Origin: Planctomycetota bacterium | GTDB lineage: Bacteria; Planctomycetota; UBA1135; GCA-002686595 | Length of the DNA: 64,000 nt | Reading direction: 5' to 3' | Assembly (NCBI GenBank): GCA_016714045.1 | Contig: JADJNY010000012.1 | Coordinates: forward strand, 76,702-140,701 | Shown here: positions 52,890-61,533 of the stretch, piece after piece | Layout of the letters: every line of letters begins with the position of its first letter | Position numbering within the stretch: position 1 is the stretch's first letter | Notes under the pieces: generated by a model | What the model saw: the letters and a program-made list of their open reading frames with translations, nothing else | Database searches by the model: none | What the model was told of the DNA's origin: nothing | Made by a program: the position numbers and the translations under genes

Positions 52890-55800
52890 TCAGTCGGGCT
52901 GGCAGCGAATCTTGAGGTCGCGGATGCCCTTGATGAACGAGGCGACGGAGCCCGGCGTCTCGAGCGCCGTGTCGAACGTGATCGTGAAGCGGATCATGTT
53001 CGGCTTCGGGGAGAACGAGTCGAGGTCGTGCGGGTTTCGCACCCACGGCGTGAGCGACCCGCCGACGATGCTCGACGTCCCGCTGAAGTTGTTGACGTTC
53101 ACGTCGCAGAGGCTGCCGTTGTAGGAGCTCAGCAACGTGGCACCCTGGAACCGCACCGTGAAGTACGAGCGCTGCGCGGCGGGCAGCCCGTAGTTCAGGT
53201 TGTTCCGGAGCACGGTCTCGAGGTCGCTCGCGAAGGGCGAGTCCGCGTCCGGTCCGCGGTAGTTGATCGCGCGCTCGCCAAGCGGACCGCCATCGTCGTA
53301 CAGGACCTCCATGTTCCAGCCGTAGCGCAGCGCCTCATCGGGGTTGCCCAGGTCGTCGGCCGCGAACGAGAGGTCGAAGAAGTTGCCGGTCGGCCGCATC
53401 CAGCACGACACGGCCCCCGTGAAGCTCTCGGGGCGGCGCCGCGGGAGCGTCCAGAGTCCGACGGAGAGCCAGTCACGCGACTCGGCGTCCGTACCGCTGT
53501 TGAACGGAAGGAGCTTCGGAGCCTCCGATGAGCGCGTGAGCAGGCCGGTCAGGTCTTCGATGCGGATCAGGCCCGCGCCGCCCGCGCCACCGCGGCCGAC
53601 GCAATTGACGGTCGTGTCGCAGTAGTCGTTCACGCCACCCGCGCCGCCAGTGACGTCGACGCGCGACGTGCCGGGCTGCAGGTTGCCATCGATGGCCACG
53701 ACCTGACCCTGGACGCGCACCGCACCGCCCGAGCCGCCGCCGCCGGGAGCAGCGCGGTTGCGGCGCCCCTCGAGGTTGTTGTTGATCGGGTTCGTGGGCA
53801 CGAAGGGCGCGATCGGCAGGGCGACCGCGCTGCCGCCGTTGCCGCCACGGGCGTCGACCGTGCCGGAGAGCTGCAGCGTCTTGCCCGAGACGATCTGGAC
53901 CGCGCCACCGCCGCCACCGCCGCCCGAGCCGCTGCAGTCGTAGTAGCGGTCGATCTTCGAAGTCGTGGCGCCGACACAGACGCTGTTCGCGTTGTGGTGC
54001 GTGTTGAAGAGGTGCGTGCCACCGCCGCCGCCGCCAGAGCCGCCGCGGAGCGCGCCGACCTCGACCGCAAGACGCCGCAGGTTGTGGTCGGACTCCGGAT
54101 CGGCCGGTTCGAGGCCGATCGCCGTGCCGCCGGGCCCGCCGTCTCCGTCCGCGTCCCCCGCCACGGCGGGCGGGAGGTTGCTCGAGCCGTTCTCAGCCGT
54201 GGGGAAGAAGGCCGAGGCCTGACCGTTCCCTCCCGCCGTGCCGTAGCCGCCGCCGCCGCCCGGGTTCGCGACCATCAGGGCGAAGCAGACCAGCACCTGG
54301 TCCTCGTCGATGTTCGTGAAGGCGAGGTCGCCCGCGTCCACGCCGAGCGTATCCCGCGTCGTCGGGAAGGCCGCGGGGTAGTGCAGGCCACCCGAGGCCG
54401 CGCCCAGACCTCCGATCGACTGGTCGATGCCCTCGCTGGGACGACCGTTGATGTCGGCCGTGGGGTTCGAGATGCCCTGGCAAGTGCCCGCGGGCAGCGC
54501 CGGGGTCGCCGTCGGCTGAGTGAGGGTCAGAAGCCCGTTCGTGCCCGTGCTGGTCGCGTTGTTGACGCGATCGCCGCCGGCCCCACCCGCTCCCCCGCCG
54601 GGGCCGCCGATCGCGCCGGACTGGCCGGCCGTCGTGAAGGAGTCGAAGTCCGCGGGCGTCGAGCCGCGCACGTCGATCGTGCCGAGGATGATCGCGTTGC
54701 CGCGCGAGAACAGTCGCGCCGGATTGCTGCCGACGAAGCGCAGCGTCGCGCCGCTCTCGATCGTGATCGAGCTGAATTCGAACGCGCCGTCGGTGATCGT
54801 CAGGGTCGGCCAGCTGTCCGGGTCCGCGGGATCGTAGTCGGTGCCCGCGAGCTCGTTGTCGAGCAGGTCGCGCGGCTGGTTGATGCCCGCGTCCGCCGCC
54901 TCCAGGGGGAACTGCTGGCTGTCCGTGTCGAGCGTGCAGGTCTCACCGGTGCGGACCAGCAGCTTGCCGAGCCGGCCCGAACCACCGCCGAACCCGCGCA
55001 CGAGACGCCCGCTGCCCCAGTCGGCGCTCGAGTTGCGCAGGTCGCAGTTGTCCGTCGTGTCGAAGTTCTCGCCGTCGTCATCCGGCAGGGTGACGAGGCC
55101 CTGCGAAACGGTCTCCGGCGTGAACGTGACGAGCGACGGGTTCGAGAGGTTGTTGCCCGCGAGGTCCTGCAGGTTCGACGGGAGGTTCAGGAGCACCTTG
55201 CGGTTGCTCGCGATGCCGCCCGAGGGGAGCCCGGTCGGCGCCGTGAAGGTCAGGATCGTGCGCAGGTTGTCCAGATCGAGCTGCAGGTCGTAGCTGCCCG
55301 GGAACGGGACCTGGTCGGCGGTCGTGCCGAGGTTGCCGTCGGGGTCGATCTTGGTCGTGATGAAGGTCGCCTGGTGCGTGATCTGGTTGAGCAGCGTCAC
55401 CGGGTTCATCACGTCGTTGAAGATGATGCGGATCGTGGAGCTGCGCCACACGTCCGTCGCTCCATCCGCCGGCTGGTCCTCGATGCGGTCGTTCGGATCG
55501 ACCGTTCCCGTGACCGCGAGATCGACCTCGACCGTCGCCACCGGCGCGCCGGGGACGAGGTCGATGACTCCCTGGTTCGTCTGGATGTCGCACTGCATGC
55601 GACTGCGGTTCGCCTTGCCAGCGAGGCTCGTGATGAAGGGCGCCGAGTCCCCCTGAGCCTGGCCCGGGATCGTGATCCGGTAGGTCTTGTTCGCCTCGAA
55701 GCCGAAGGTCGGGCTGCCGGTGGCGTCGAACGTGATCAGCGGGCGGAAGACCACACGCCGCGGGTTGTTCGGATCGACGAAGCGGGTGCCCACGGGCACC

Positions 55801-56093
55801 TGTCCCGAGTTGACGTCGATCAGCTGGAGCGTCGTGCTCGTGATCGAGTTCGGGTTGACGGGCTCCGAGAAGTAGATCGAGAGCTCGTTGTTGACGCTCG
55901 TGCTGACGATCGAGCAGCTCACCTGGCTCCCGGCCGTGCCGCTCGAGCACCCGAGCGAACAGGTCTGGATGAACATCGTGCCGCCGCCGGCACCGCTGCC
56001 CGAGCTCGATCCGCCGCCGGAACATCCGGTGAGCAGGAGCGACGTCGCGAAACCACCAGCCAGGAGCGTGGGAACGAAGGTTCTCATGGACAT
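52890..56093 (-). CDS. Large Gly-rich Ig-like surface lipoprotein
   Basis: A 1067-residue lipoprotein: signal with lipobox LLLTGCSGGG. Then come Ig-like units of the SbsA type (ELSIYFSEPVNPNSITSTTLQLID; RSSTIRIIFNDVMNPVTLL) with calcium-type DNNP linkers. A beta-helix-like region follows with repeated ...GTIDVRGS, GGGGxGGAVRVQG and GGNGGSAV units, and several poly-Gly runs (GGAGGAGGDR, GGGGGGGAVQI). The C-terminal part resembles a lectin-like sandwich (FTVRFQGATLL, MIRFTITFDTAL) ending in LKIRCQPD. Glycine-rich beta-helix sections recur in large adhesins. It is probably exposed at the surface. Two ATGs, 56093 and 56087, are equally plausible starts. It heads a run of leftward genes. Confidence 0.8.
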   Translation of the reverse strand: MSMRTFVPTLLAGGFATSLLLTGCSGGGSSSGSGAGGGTMFIQTCSLGCSSGTAGSQVSCSIVSTSVNNELSIYFSEPVNPNSITSTTLQLIDVNSGQVPVGTRFVDPNNPRRVVFRPLITFDATGSPTFGFEANKTYRITIPGQAQGDSAPFITSLAGKANRSRMQCDIQTNQGVIDLVPGAPVATVEVDLAVTGTVDPNDRIEDQPADGATDVWRSSTIRIIFNDVMNPVTLLNQITHQATFITTKIDPDGNLGTTADQVPFPGSYDLQLDLDNLRTILTFTAPTGLPSGGIASNRKVLLNLPSNLQDLAGNNLSNPSLVTFTPETVSQGLVTLPDDDGENFDTTDNCDLRNSSADWGSGRLVRGFGGGSGRLGKLLVRTGETCTLDTDSQQFPLEAADAGINQPRDLLDNELAGTDYDPADPDSWPTLTITDGAFEFSSITIESGATLRFVGSNPARLFSRGNAIILGTIDVRGSTPADFDSFTTAGQSGAIGGPGGGAGGAGGDRVNNATSTGTNGLLTLTQPTATPALPAGTCQGISNPTADINGRPSEGIDQSIGGLGAASGGLHYPAAFPTTRDTLGVDAGDLAFTNIDEDQVLVCFALMVANPGGGGGYGTAGGNGQASAFFPTAENGSSNLPPAVAGDADGDGGPGGTAIGLEPADPESDHNLRRLAVEVGALRGGSGGGGGGTHLFNTHHNANSVCVGATTSKIDRYYDCSGSGGGGGGGAVQIVSGKTLQLSGTVDARGGNGGSAVALPIAPFVPTNPINNNLEGRRNRAAPGGGGSGGAVRVQGQVVAIDGNLQPGTSRVDVTGGAGGVNDYCDTTVNCVGRGGAGGAGLIRIEDLTGLLTRSSEAPKLLPFNSGTDAESRDWLSVGLWTLPRRRPESFTGAVSCWMRPTGNFFDLSFAADDLGNPDEALRYGWNMEVLYDDGGPLGERAINYRGPDADSPFASDLETVLRNNLNYGLPAAQRSYFTVRFQGATLLSSYNGSLCDVNVNNFSGTSSIVGGSLTPWVRNPHDLDSFSPKPNMIRFTITFDTALETPGSVASFIKGIRDLKIRCQPD

Positions 56094-56344
56094 GCCGTCG
56101 ATGGGGAGCGGGGGGGAGCGCTGCCCGCCTCGGCGCGGAGGCGCGATCGAGGACGGGTCGTGGGCGCGCGGGGGGCTCGCCGAGGGGGGAGTCCGACCGC
56201 CGGAGGGGCCGCGCACTATAGATTCTCCGCTTCCCGGGTTGCCAAGTTTTTTTGATCCTGGGGGCGCTCGCCGGACCCTGCGCCGGCGATCCTGGTCTGC
56301 GACTTGCCGACCACGCCCCCTCCTCGCACCCGAGCACAAACCGC

Positions 56345-57322
56345 ATGCCGTTCCCCCAACCGCCCCCGCGCGTTCCGAACCTCGCTTCGAGGTTCCTCGC
56401 CCCCGTCGAGGCCGACCCTTCGGCCCCGGCTGCGCGCGAACCGCTCGGTCGGCGTGCGATTGCGATCGGCGTGCTGTTCGCGACCGCGACCGCGCTCGGA
56501 CTCGGCGTCGCGCCGGGCTGCTCGCCCAACCCGACCCCGATCGCCTCCGCGGCCTCGCCCGCGAAGCAGCAGGTCGACGAACTCGTCCAGGCCCTCACCC
56601 CCATCGCGGGCGACCTCACGAGCGACCTGCGCGATCGGCACTTCCACCGCGGCGAGGAGCTCAAGGCGAAGGCGATGGCGGGTCCGCGCGAGGTCGGCCT
56701 CGCGGCGCTCGAGCGGCTGCGCCAGGGCGCCCCGCTCGGCGACGACCAGCTCCCGATCCAGGAGATCGAGCGCGGTCTGCTCGCCGTGGGCGCGCACGCG
56801 GCGCCCGACGACGCGCGGCCCCTGCTCGAAAACCTCGTCCTGCAGTACTGGCCGAGCCTGAGCCTGCGCACGGAGGCGCTGATCTGCCTCGCCGACACGT
56901 CGCCAGCGCGCGCGCTCGAGATCCTCGAACCGTGGGTGACCAAGGCGAAGCTGAACCAGACGACGCCCCCCGCCGAGTTCATCGTCAAGGCGTGGGTCGC
57001 TGCGTGCGAGAAGACCGGCCGCTCGCCCGTGCCCGAGCTCGCCGACATCGCGACGAACCTTTTCTACGACCAGACCGGCCGCGTGCGCGCCGTGAAGACG
57101 CTCGGTCGGTACAAGGACCCGCTCGCGACGCAGGCGCTCTCCGCGATCCTGATCGAATCGACCGGCGACGGCTACCTGCGGCGCATGGCCGCACAGGGGC
57201 TCCGGGACACGCTCCCCACGGAGACGGCGTGCGACATCTTCCGCAAGGTCGCCGACCGCGAGGCGGACCAGAACCTGCTCCTCTTCCTGCTCGACCTGCT
57301 CGAGAAGAGCTGCGGACGCTGA
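56345..57322 (+). CDS. HEAT-repeat lipoprotein
   Basis: A 325-residue protein. A long N-terminal leader precedes a hydrophobic stretch (IAIGVLFATATALGLGVAPGC) ending in a lipobox-like GVAPGCS. The mature protein is all-helical with HEAT-like pairs (ALERLRQGAPLGDDQLPIQ, LRTEALICLADTSPARALE, TGRVRAVKTLGRYKDPLATQALSAIL, LRRMAAQGLRDTLP) and ends LLLFLLDLLEKSCGR. A scaffold or adaptor role is likely; the partner is unknown. ATG 56345 is chosen because the frame upstream is a repeat-poor extension with no signal. It is 50 bp before tatD. Confidence 0.7.
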   Translation: MPFPQPPPRVPNLASRFLAPVEADPSAPAAREPLGRRAIAIGVLFATATALGLGVAPGCSPNPTPIASAASPAKQQVDELVQALTPIAGDLTSDLRDRHFHRGEELKAKAMAGPREVGLAALERLRQGAPLGDDQLPIQEIERGLLAVGAHAAPDDARPLLENLVLQYWPSLSLRTEALICLADTSPARALEILEPWVTKAKLNQTTPPAEFIVKAWVAACEKTGRSPVPELADIATNLFYDQTGRVRAVKTLGRYKDPLATQALSAILIESTGDGYLRRMAAQGLRDTLPTETACDIFRKVADREADQNLLLFLLDLLEKSCGR

Positions 57323-57372
57323 CGCGCGGCGCGCGCGCTGCGTTTCGTCGCGCTGCGTGCTAGCGTGCCCGC

Positions 57373-58140
57373 GTGATCACGGACACGCACGCGCACGTCT
57401 TCTGGAAGACCTTCGACGACGACCGCGAGGCGATGCTCGCCCGCGCGCGCTCCGCCGGCGTGGAGCGCATGATCGTCCCCGGCACCGAGGTCGACACCTC
57501 GCGCGCCGCGTTCGAGCTCTGCGCGCGCGAGCCGGGGCTCTTCCCCTCCGCCGGGCTCCATCCGCACGACGCGAGCAGCTCGGACTCGGCGGCGCGCACC
57601 GCGATCGCCGAGCTCTCGCGACGCGACGACGCCGTCGCGGTCGGCGAGACAGGGCTCGACTTCTTCAAGGAGTACTCGCCGCGCGCCGCGCAGCTCGAGA
57701 ACTTCCGCTGGCACCTGGAGCTCGCGCGCGCGCTCGACAAGCCCGTGATCGTCCACTGCCGTGACGCGCACGAAGAGACGCTCGCGGCGCTGCGCGGCGT
57801 CCCCGGCGTTCGCGGCGTCATGCACTGTTACACGATGGGCGCGGAAGAGCTTCCCGGCTACCTCGACCTCGGGTTCTACATCTCGTTCTCCGGCGTGGTC
57901 ACGTACCCGAAGAACGAGCGCAACCAGGCGGCGGCGCGCGCCGTGCCGATCGAGCGGCTGCTCGTGGAAACGGACGCTCCCTACCTCGCGCCGCAGGGAC
58001 GCCGCGGGGCGCGCAACGAGCCCGCGTTCGTACGCGGCGTGCTCGACGAGCTCGTCCGCGTGCGCGGGACGACGTTCGACGCGCTCGCGCGGCGCACGAG
58101 CGAGAACGCCGCCGAGCTCTTCCGGCTCCCTGCCCCCTGA
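57373..58140 (+). CDS. TatD family metal-dependent DNase/hydrolase
   Basis: A 255-residue TIM-barrel hydrolase. Metal-site motifs: TDTHAHVFW (HxH), SAGLHPHDAS, VGETGLDFF (Glu bridging ligand), VIVHCRDAHEE, GVMHCYTMG and LLVETDAPYLAP (catalytic Asp). TatD proteins degrade DNA 3' ends during repair and in programmed decay. The start is GTG 57373; it has no strong Shine-Dalgarno sequence but follows the HEAT lipoprotein closely. A hairpin terminator follows at 58148. Confidence 0.94.
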   Translation: MITDTHAHVFWKTFDDDREAMLARARSAGVERMIVPGTEVDTSRAAFELCAREPGLFPSAGLHPHDASSSDSAARTAIAELSRRDDAVAVGETGLDFFKEYSPRAAQLENFRWHLELARALDKPVIVHCRDAHEETLAALRGVPGVRGVMHCYTMGAEELPGYLDLGFYISFSGVVTYPKNERNQAAARAVPIERLLVETDAPYLAPQGRRGARNEPAFVRGVLDELVRVRGTTFDALARRTSENAAELFRLPAP

Positions 58141-58147
58141 AACGCAG

Positions 58148-58170
58148 CGCGCCGGCTCGTGGCCGGCGCG
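58148..58170. terminator. GC-rich hairpin after tatD
   Basis: A perfect 9-bp stem, CGCGCCGGC and its complement, with loop TCGTG. It lies 8 bp after the tatD stop and before the convergent pilin gene. No T-tract is present. It probably serves both convergent genes. Confidence 0.65.
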
Positions 58171-58196
58171 TGTGAGCGCGGGGGATCGCTTCGCGA

Positions 58197-58937
58197 TCAG
58201 TGGTGGACCGGCGTCCACGTCTGGCCCGAGACGGGACTCGGCACGCCGACGATCACGCCGGACGCCATGTCCCCGGCGGTGTTGTAGCACTCGTCGAAGG
58301 TCGGCGCGTTGACCGTCCCGTCGAACGGCGTGGCGCCGCGGTTCTGGCACTGGAGCATCTCGCCCTCGTCGTTGACGAAGAACGCGCGCATGCCCGTGCC
58401 GCCGACGTCGACCGGCCACGCGTAGCAGCACCAGTAGGTCTCGCCGCTGTTCGGGTCCGGCAGCGACGCGGGGTTGGCTCCCCCACCGCCGAGCTCCGCA
58501 GCACCGGCCACGAGACCGCCGCCGGGCGGCAGCGGGAGATAGATCGCGAAGTTGTAGCCCGAGCGCGTGACCCAGCCGTTCGCGTCGACGTTGCCGAAAT
58601 GCGCGGCCAGGATCGAAGGCGAAAGCTCGTCGATGCCGGGCGTGCCCATCACGGGCGCCGCACCGAGGCTGACGCGCAAGGGCTGCGTCCCCGCGAGCTC
58701 GCCGAAGTAGCCGAACTCGCCGGAACCGTCCGCGTCCGTGTCGATCGCTCCGGACGACTGCAGCTCGGCCTGGGAGGACGAGAGCGCGCGAAGCGTCGCG
58801 ATCGCAGCGGCCTCGTTCGCGTTCGTGCGCGCGCTGAGGAGCTTGGGAATGCCGACTCCCGCGATGATCGCGATGATCGCGACCACGATCATGAGCTCGA
58901 TCAGCGTGAATCCGGCGCGTGCGTGCACAGCTCTCAT
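58197..58937 (-). CDS. Type IV pilin-like protein (second of a tandem pair)
   Basis: A 246-residue prepilin. The leader MRAVHARAG ends at the peptidase site G|FTLIEL, followed by the pilin helix MIVVAIIAIIAGVGIPKLL. The C-terminal head (about residues 40-246) is much longer than in classical GspG or PilA. It shows Cys in YWCCYAW, LQCQNRG and FDECYNTAGDMASG, which should pair as disulphides. The same head, with strong conservation in TPFDGT...PTFDEC and DMASG, occurs in the neighbour at 59171. The ATG at 58937 is 11 bp after GGGAG. The two look like tandem duplicates. Confidence 0.88.
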   Translation of the reverse strand: MRAVHARAGFTLIELMIVVAIIAIIAGVGIPKLLSARTNANEAAAIATLRALSSSQAELQSSGAIDTDADGSGEFGYFGELAGTQPLRVSLGAAPVMGTPGIDELSPSILAAHFGNVDANGWVTRSGYNFAIYLPLPPGGGLVAGAAELGGGGANPASLPDPNSGETYWCCYAWPVDVGGTGMRAFFVNDEGEMLQCQNRGATPFDGTVNAPTFDECYNTAGDMASGVIVGVPSPVSGQTWTPVHH

Positions 58938-59170
58938 GCGGTGGATGTCTCCCTGGCTTACGCTCGGCCCTCCCGGGGTCGCGAGCGTGACGATGGCGCG
59001 CCAGGACGCGCTCTCCTCGACTCCAACTATCGGTCCCCGCGTGGGACGTTCTGGAGCAACACGCCCGCGAACCACCCGCCAACGAGCGCGGAGCGCCGCG
59101 CATGCGCGACGCTCCGCTCGAAGCCGATTTCGAATCGGCCGCCCCGGGCTGAGCCCGAGTGAGAACTAGA

Positions 59171-59908
59171 TCACTGGACGGCGGTCCAAACCTGGGCCGA
59201 CACGACCGAGGCCGCGCCGACGTTCAGGCCCGACGCCATGTCGCCGGCCGTGTTGAAGCACTCGTCGAACGTCGGGACGTTGGTCGTCCCGTCGAACGGC
59301 GCCGCCGCACGGTTCTGGCACTGGAGCAGGTCGCCTTCCTGGTTGATGAAGAAGCAGCGGTTGCCCGTGCCGTTGTGGTCGATCGGCCAGGCGTAGCACG
59401 CCCAGAGGATCTCGCCGTTGTTCGGGTCGGGGAACGAAGCGGGGTTCGCACCGCCGCCGCCGTTCTCCGTGATACCCGCGACGATACCGCCGGCCGTGGC
59501 CGCCGGGAGATACATCGCGAAGTAGTAGCCCGAGCGCTGGATGTAGCCGTTCGCATCGACGGCGCCGAAGGCGCTCGCGAGGATGGCCGGGTTGAGCTCG
59601 TCCGTACCGACGGCACCGGCGGCCGGCGCACCGGCGGCCGTGACGCGCAGCGGGAACGTGCCCGCGAGTTCGGCGAAGTAGGCGTATTCACCGCCGCCGT
59701 CACCGTCCGTGTCGACCGCGCCCGAGGACTGGACCTGGGCCTGGGCCGAGCTGATCGAGCGCAGCGTCGAGATCGCGGCCGCTTCGTTGGCCGAGAGGCG
59801 AGCGCTCATGAGCTTGGGAATGGCGATCGAGGCGATGATGGCGATGATCGCGACCACGATCATGAGCTCGATCAGCGTGAAGCCAGCTTGCTTGTTCCTG
59901 CGAATCAT
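59171..59908 (-). CDS. Type IV pilin-like protein (first of a tandem pair)
   Basis: A 245-residue prepilin. MIRRNKQAG ends at the cleavage site, then FTLIELMIVVAIIAIIASI forms the pilin helix. A long C-terminal head contains Cys in WACYAW, NRCFFI, LLQCQNRA and FDECFNTAGDMASG. It is probably the major pilin or pseudopilin, assembled by the PilB-PilC machinery encoded just upstream. ATG 59908 is preceded by GGAGGG with a spacer of about 12 bases. Two hairpins lie directly before the site. 234 bp separate it from the second pilin, enough for its own promoter there. Confidence 0.9.
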   Translation of the reverse strand: MIRRNKQAGFTLIELMIVVAIIAIIASIAIPKLMSARLSANEAAAISTLRSISSAQAQVQSSGAVDTDGDGGGEYAYFAELAGTFPLRVTAAGAPAAGAVGTDELNPAILASAFGAVDANGYIQRSGYYFAMYLPAATAGGIVAGITENGGGGANPASFPDPNNGEILWACYAWPIDHNGTGNRCFFINQEGDLLQCQNRAAAPFDGTTNVPTFDECFNTAGDMASGLNVGAASVVSAQVWTAVQ

Positions 59909-59928
59909 TGTGGTTCTTTTCCCTCCAG

Positions 59929-59964
59929 ACCGGTGTTGGCCCCTCGGCCGTGCACGACACCGGT
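59929..59964 (-). promoter_or_regulatory. Hairpin abutting the pilin ribosome binding site
   Basis: An 8-bp inverted repeat ACCGGTGT (59929-59936) / ACACCGGT (59957-59964) encloses a smaller GGCC-CCTC-GGCC stem. It ends two bases before the GGAGGG site (59921-59926) of the leftward pilin gene. A further stem GGGCC-GGAA-GGCCC lies at about 59974-59987. Translation or mRNA stability of the pilin may be controlled here. No known riboswitch class was recognised. Confidence 0.5.
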
Positions 59965-60136
59965 GGTTTCCATGGGCCGGAAGGCCCCTCGTTGTTCCCC
60001 GTCGACCGCGTTGCCGTGACCGACGTCCGTTCGTCGGACGGCCTGGCCGCCCGGCCCCTCCGCGGCGGCGATTTCGAGTCGCCGACCTCGGACTTGGACG
60101 CGAGCCGTATCGGACTCCTCGCGCCGGTGACTTGAG

Positions 60137-60166
60137 CGCGGGCCCGATCTCCCGCGAGGTTTTTTT
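60137..60166 (+). terminator. Intrinsic terminator-like hairpin with T-tract
   Basis: A 6-bp stem CGCGGG / CCCGCG encloses loop CCCGATCT, followed by AGG and seven T. It faces plus-strand transcription, although no plus-strand gene lies nearby. It may end an unannotated small RNA or an antisense transcript running across the pilin leader, or it may be chance. Confidence 0.45.
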
Positions 60167-60200
60167 CAGGCCACGCGAGGGGCGTCTCCGGAAACGAGCA

Positions 60201-60230
60201 CGCCCGCGTGGCCATCTGGCCGCGCGGGCG
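60201..60230 (-). terminator. Hairpin after the pilus assembly operon
   Basis: A 13-bp stem with one G-U pair (CGCCCGCGTGGCC / GGCCGCGCGGGCG) and loop ATCT lies 27 bp after the pilC stop. On the minus strand it is followed by TGCTCGTTTCC. It should end transcripts of the pilT-pilB-pilC unit and separate it from the pilins. Confidence 0.65.
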
Positions 60231-60256
60231 CGCTCGATCTCGGGCGAGGTGCGGGC

Positions 60257-61495
60257 TCAGCCGTTTCCGCCGAGCTTGCCGACGACGTCGAGGATCGGGA
60301 GGAACACCGACATCACCACGCCACCGACGATGACGCCCATGACCGTGATCAAGATGGGCTCGATCATGCTGGTCAGCGACTTGACGGCCGCCTTGACCTG
60401 CGCGTCGTAGAACTCGGCGATCTTCTCGAGCAGCGTCTCGAGCGAACCCGTGCGCTCGCCGATCGCGATCATGCGCACGACCATCGGCGGGAACACCGGC
60501 GCCTGCGCGAGCGGCTCGCTGAGCAGGTTGCCCGAGCGTACGCTCTCACGCGAGTTGAGCACCGCCTGGGAGACGACGCGGTTGCCCGCCGTTTCCGCGA
60601 CGATGTCGAGCGTGCCCATGATCGGTACGCCGGAGCGGATGAGCGTCGCGAACGTACGGCTGAAGCGCGCGAGCGCGACCTTCCGCACGAGCGGGCCGAA
60701 GACGGGCGCCTTCAGGATGAAGCGGTCCTTCGTCCAGCCGCCCGTTTCCGTCTTGAGGAAGGCGAGGAGCCCCACGATCATCGCGCCCGTCCCGTTGAAG
60801 CAGAGCAGCCAGTGCGCCTTCAAGAACTCGGCCGTTTCCAGCGTGAACGCGGTGATCCAGGGGAGCTCGGTGTCGAGCGAGTCGAACACGGCTCGGAAGC
60901 CGGGCACGACGCCGAGCATGAGGAACGCCGTGATCGCGGTGACGAGCACCATCGAAATCACGGGGTAGGTCATCGCCGCCTTGATCTCGCGGCGGAGGTT
61001 CTCGCTGGACTCTTGGTAGTCGGCGAGGCGCTCGAGGATGATGTCCATCTGACCGGAGACCTCGCCCGCGCGGACCATGCTGACGTACAGCGGGTCGAAC
61101 ACCTTCGGGCAGCGCTCCATGGCGACGGACAAGTCCGTGCCGCCGCGGACGTCCGCGACGAGCGAGTGGATCGCGGCGCGCATGCCGGGCGACTCGGCCT
61201 GATCGCCGAGCACTTCGAGCGATTCGAGCAGCGCGAGACCGGCGCCGATCATCGTCGAGAGCTGGCGAGTGAAGATCACGAGCTCGGCCTTCTTGCAGCG
61301 CGGCGTGCGCTTGCCGAGGGCTCCACCACCGCCGCCTGCGCTCTTCTTCGCCTGGGCGGCGGTCTCCTCGACCTTTACCACCACCAGGTTCTGCTTGCGC
61401 AGCTCGGCCACGGCTTCGTTCTTGTCGTTGGCGTTGATGGTGCCCTCGACGGTCTTGCCGCCGGGGCCCTTGGCCGCGTACTTGAAGGTCGTCAC
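60257..61495 (-). CDS. PilC/GspF inner-membrane platform protein
   Basis: A 412-residue T2SS/T4P platform protein. An N-terminal MTTFKYAAKGPGGKTVEG motif is typical. Two T2SSF domains are visible, each with transmembrane helices (VISMVLVTAITAFLMLGVVPGF; ILITVMGVIVGGVVMSVFLP) and the family features FTRQLSTMIGAGL, MVRAGEVSGQMD and ARFSRTFATLIRSGVP, IGERTGSLE. It transmits ATPase motion to pilin assembly. The start is GTG 61495, with GGGAAG upstream. It is the last gene of the pilT-pilB-pilC unit. Confidence 0.93.
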   Translation of the reverse strand: MTTFKYAAKGPGGKTVEGTINANDKNEAVAELRKQNLVVVKVEETAAQAKKSAGGGGGALGKRTPRCKKAELVIFTRQLSTMIGAGLALLESLEVLGDQAESPGMRAAIHSLVADVRGGTDLSVAMERCPKVFDPLYVSMVRAGEVSGQMDIILERLADYQESSENLRREIKAAMTYPVISMVLVTAITAFLMLGVVPGFRAVFDSLDTELPWITAFTLETAEFLKAHWLLCFNGTGAMIVGLLAFLKTETGGWTKDRFILKAPVFGPLVRKVALARFSRTFATLIRSGVPIMGTLDIVAETAGNRVVSQAVLNSRESVRSGNLLSEPLAQAPVFPPMVVRMIAIGERTGSLETLLEKIAEFYDAQVKAAVKSLTSMIEPILITVMGVIVGGVVMSVFLPILDVVGKLGGNG

Positions 61496-61533
61496 GTCGT
61501 CTTCCCGGGTGCTGGGGGCTCGCGCCCTCGTCC

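Larger units (their letters stand above)
59909..60256. other. Pilin upstream region with terminator and 5' hairpins
   Basis: This 348-bp gap lies between the end of the pilC gene and the pilin start. It holds a terminator for the pilus operon at 60201-60230, a T-tract hairpin on the plus strand at 60137-60166 and two hairpins just before the pilin ribosome site. No protein gene is supported. The pilin promoter must lie within it, but I cannot pick a clear -10 or sigma-54 box. Confidence 0.6.

Noticed and set aside
58937..60256. Cyclic-di-GMP riboswitch before the pilins
   Set aside because: The hairpins do not show the GEMM core motifs. I only support a generic structured leader.
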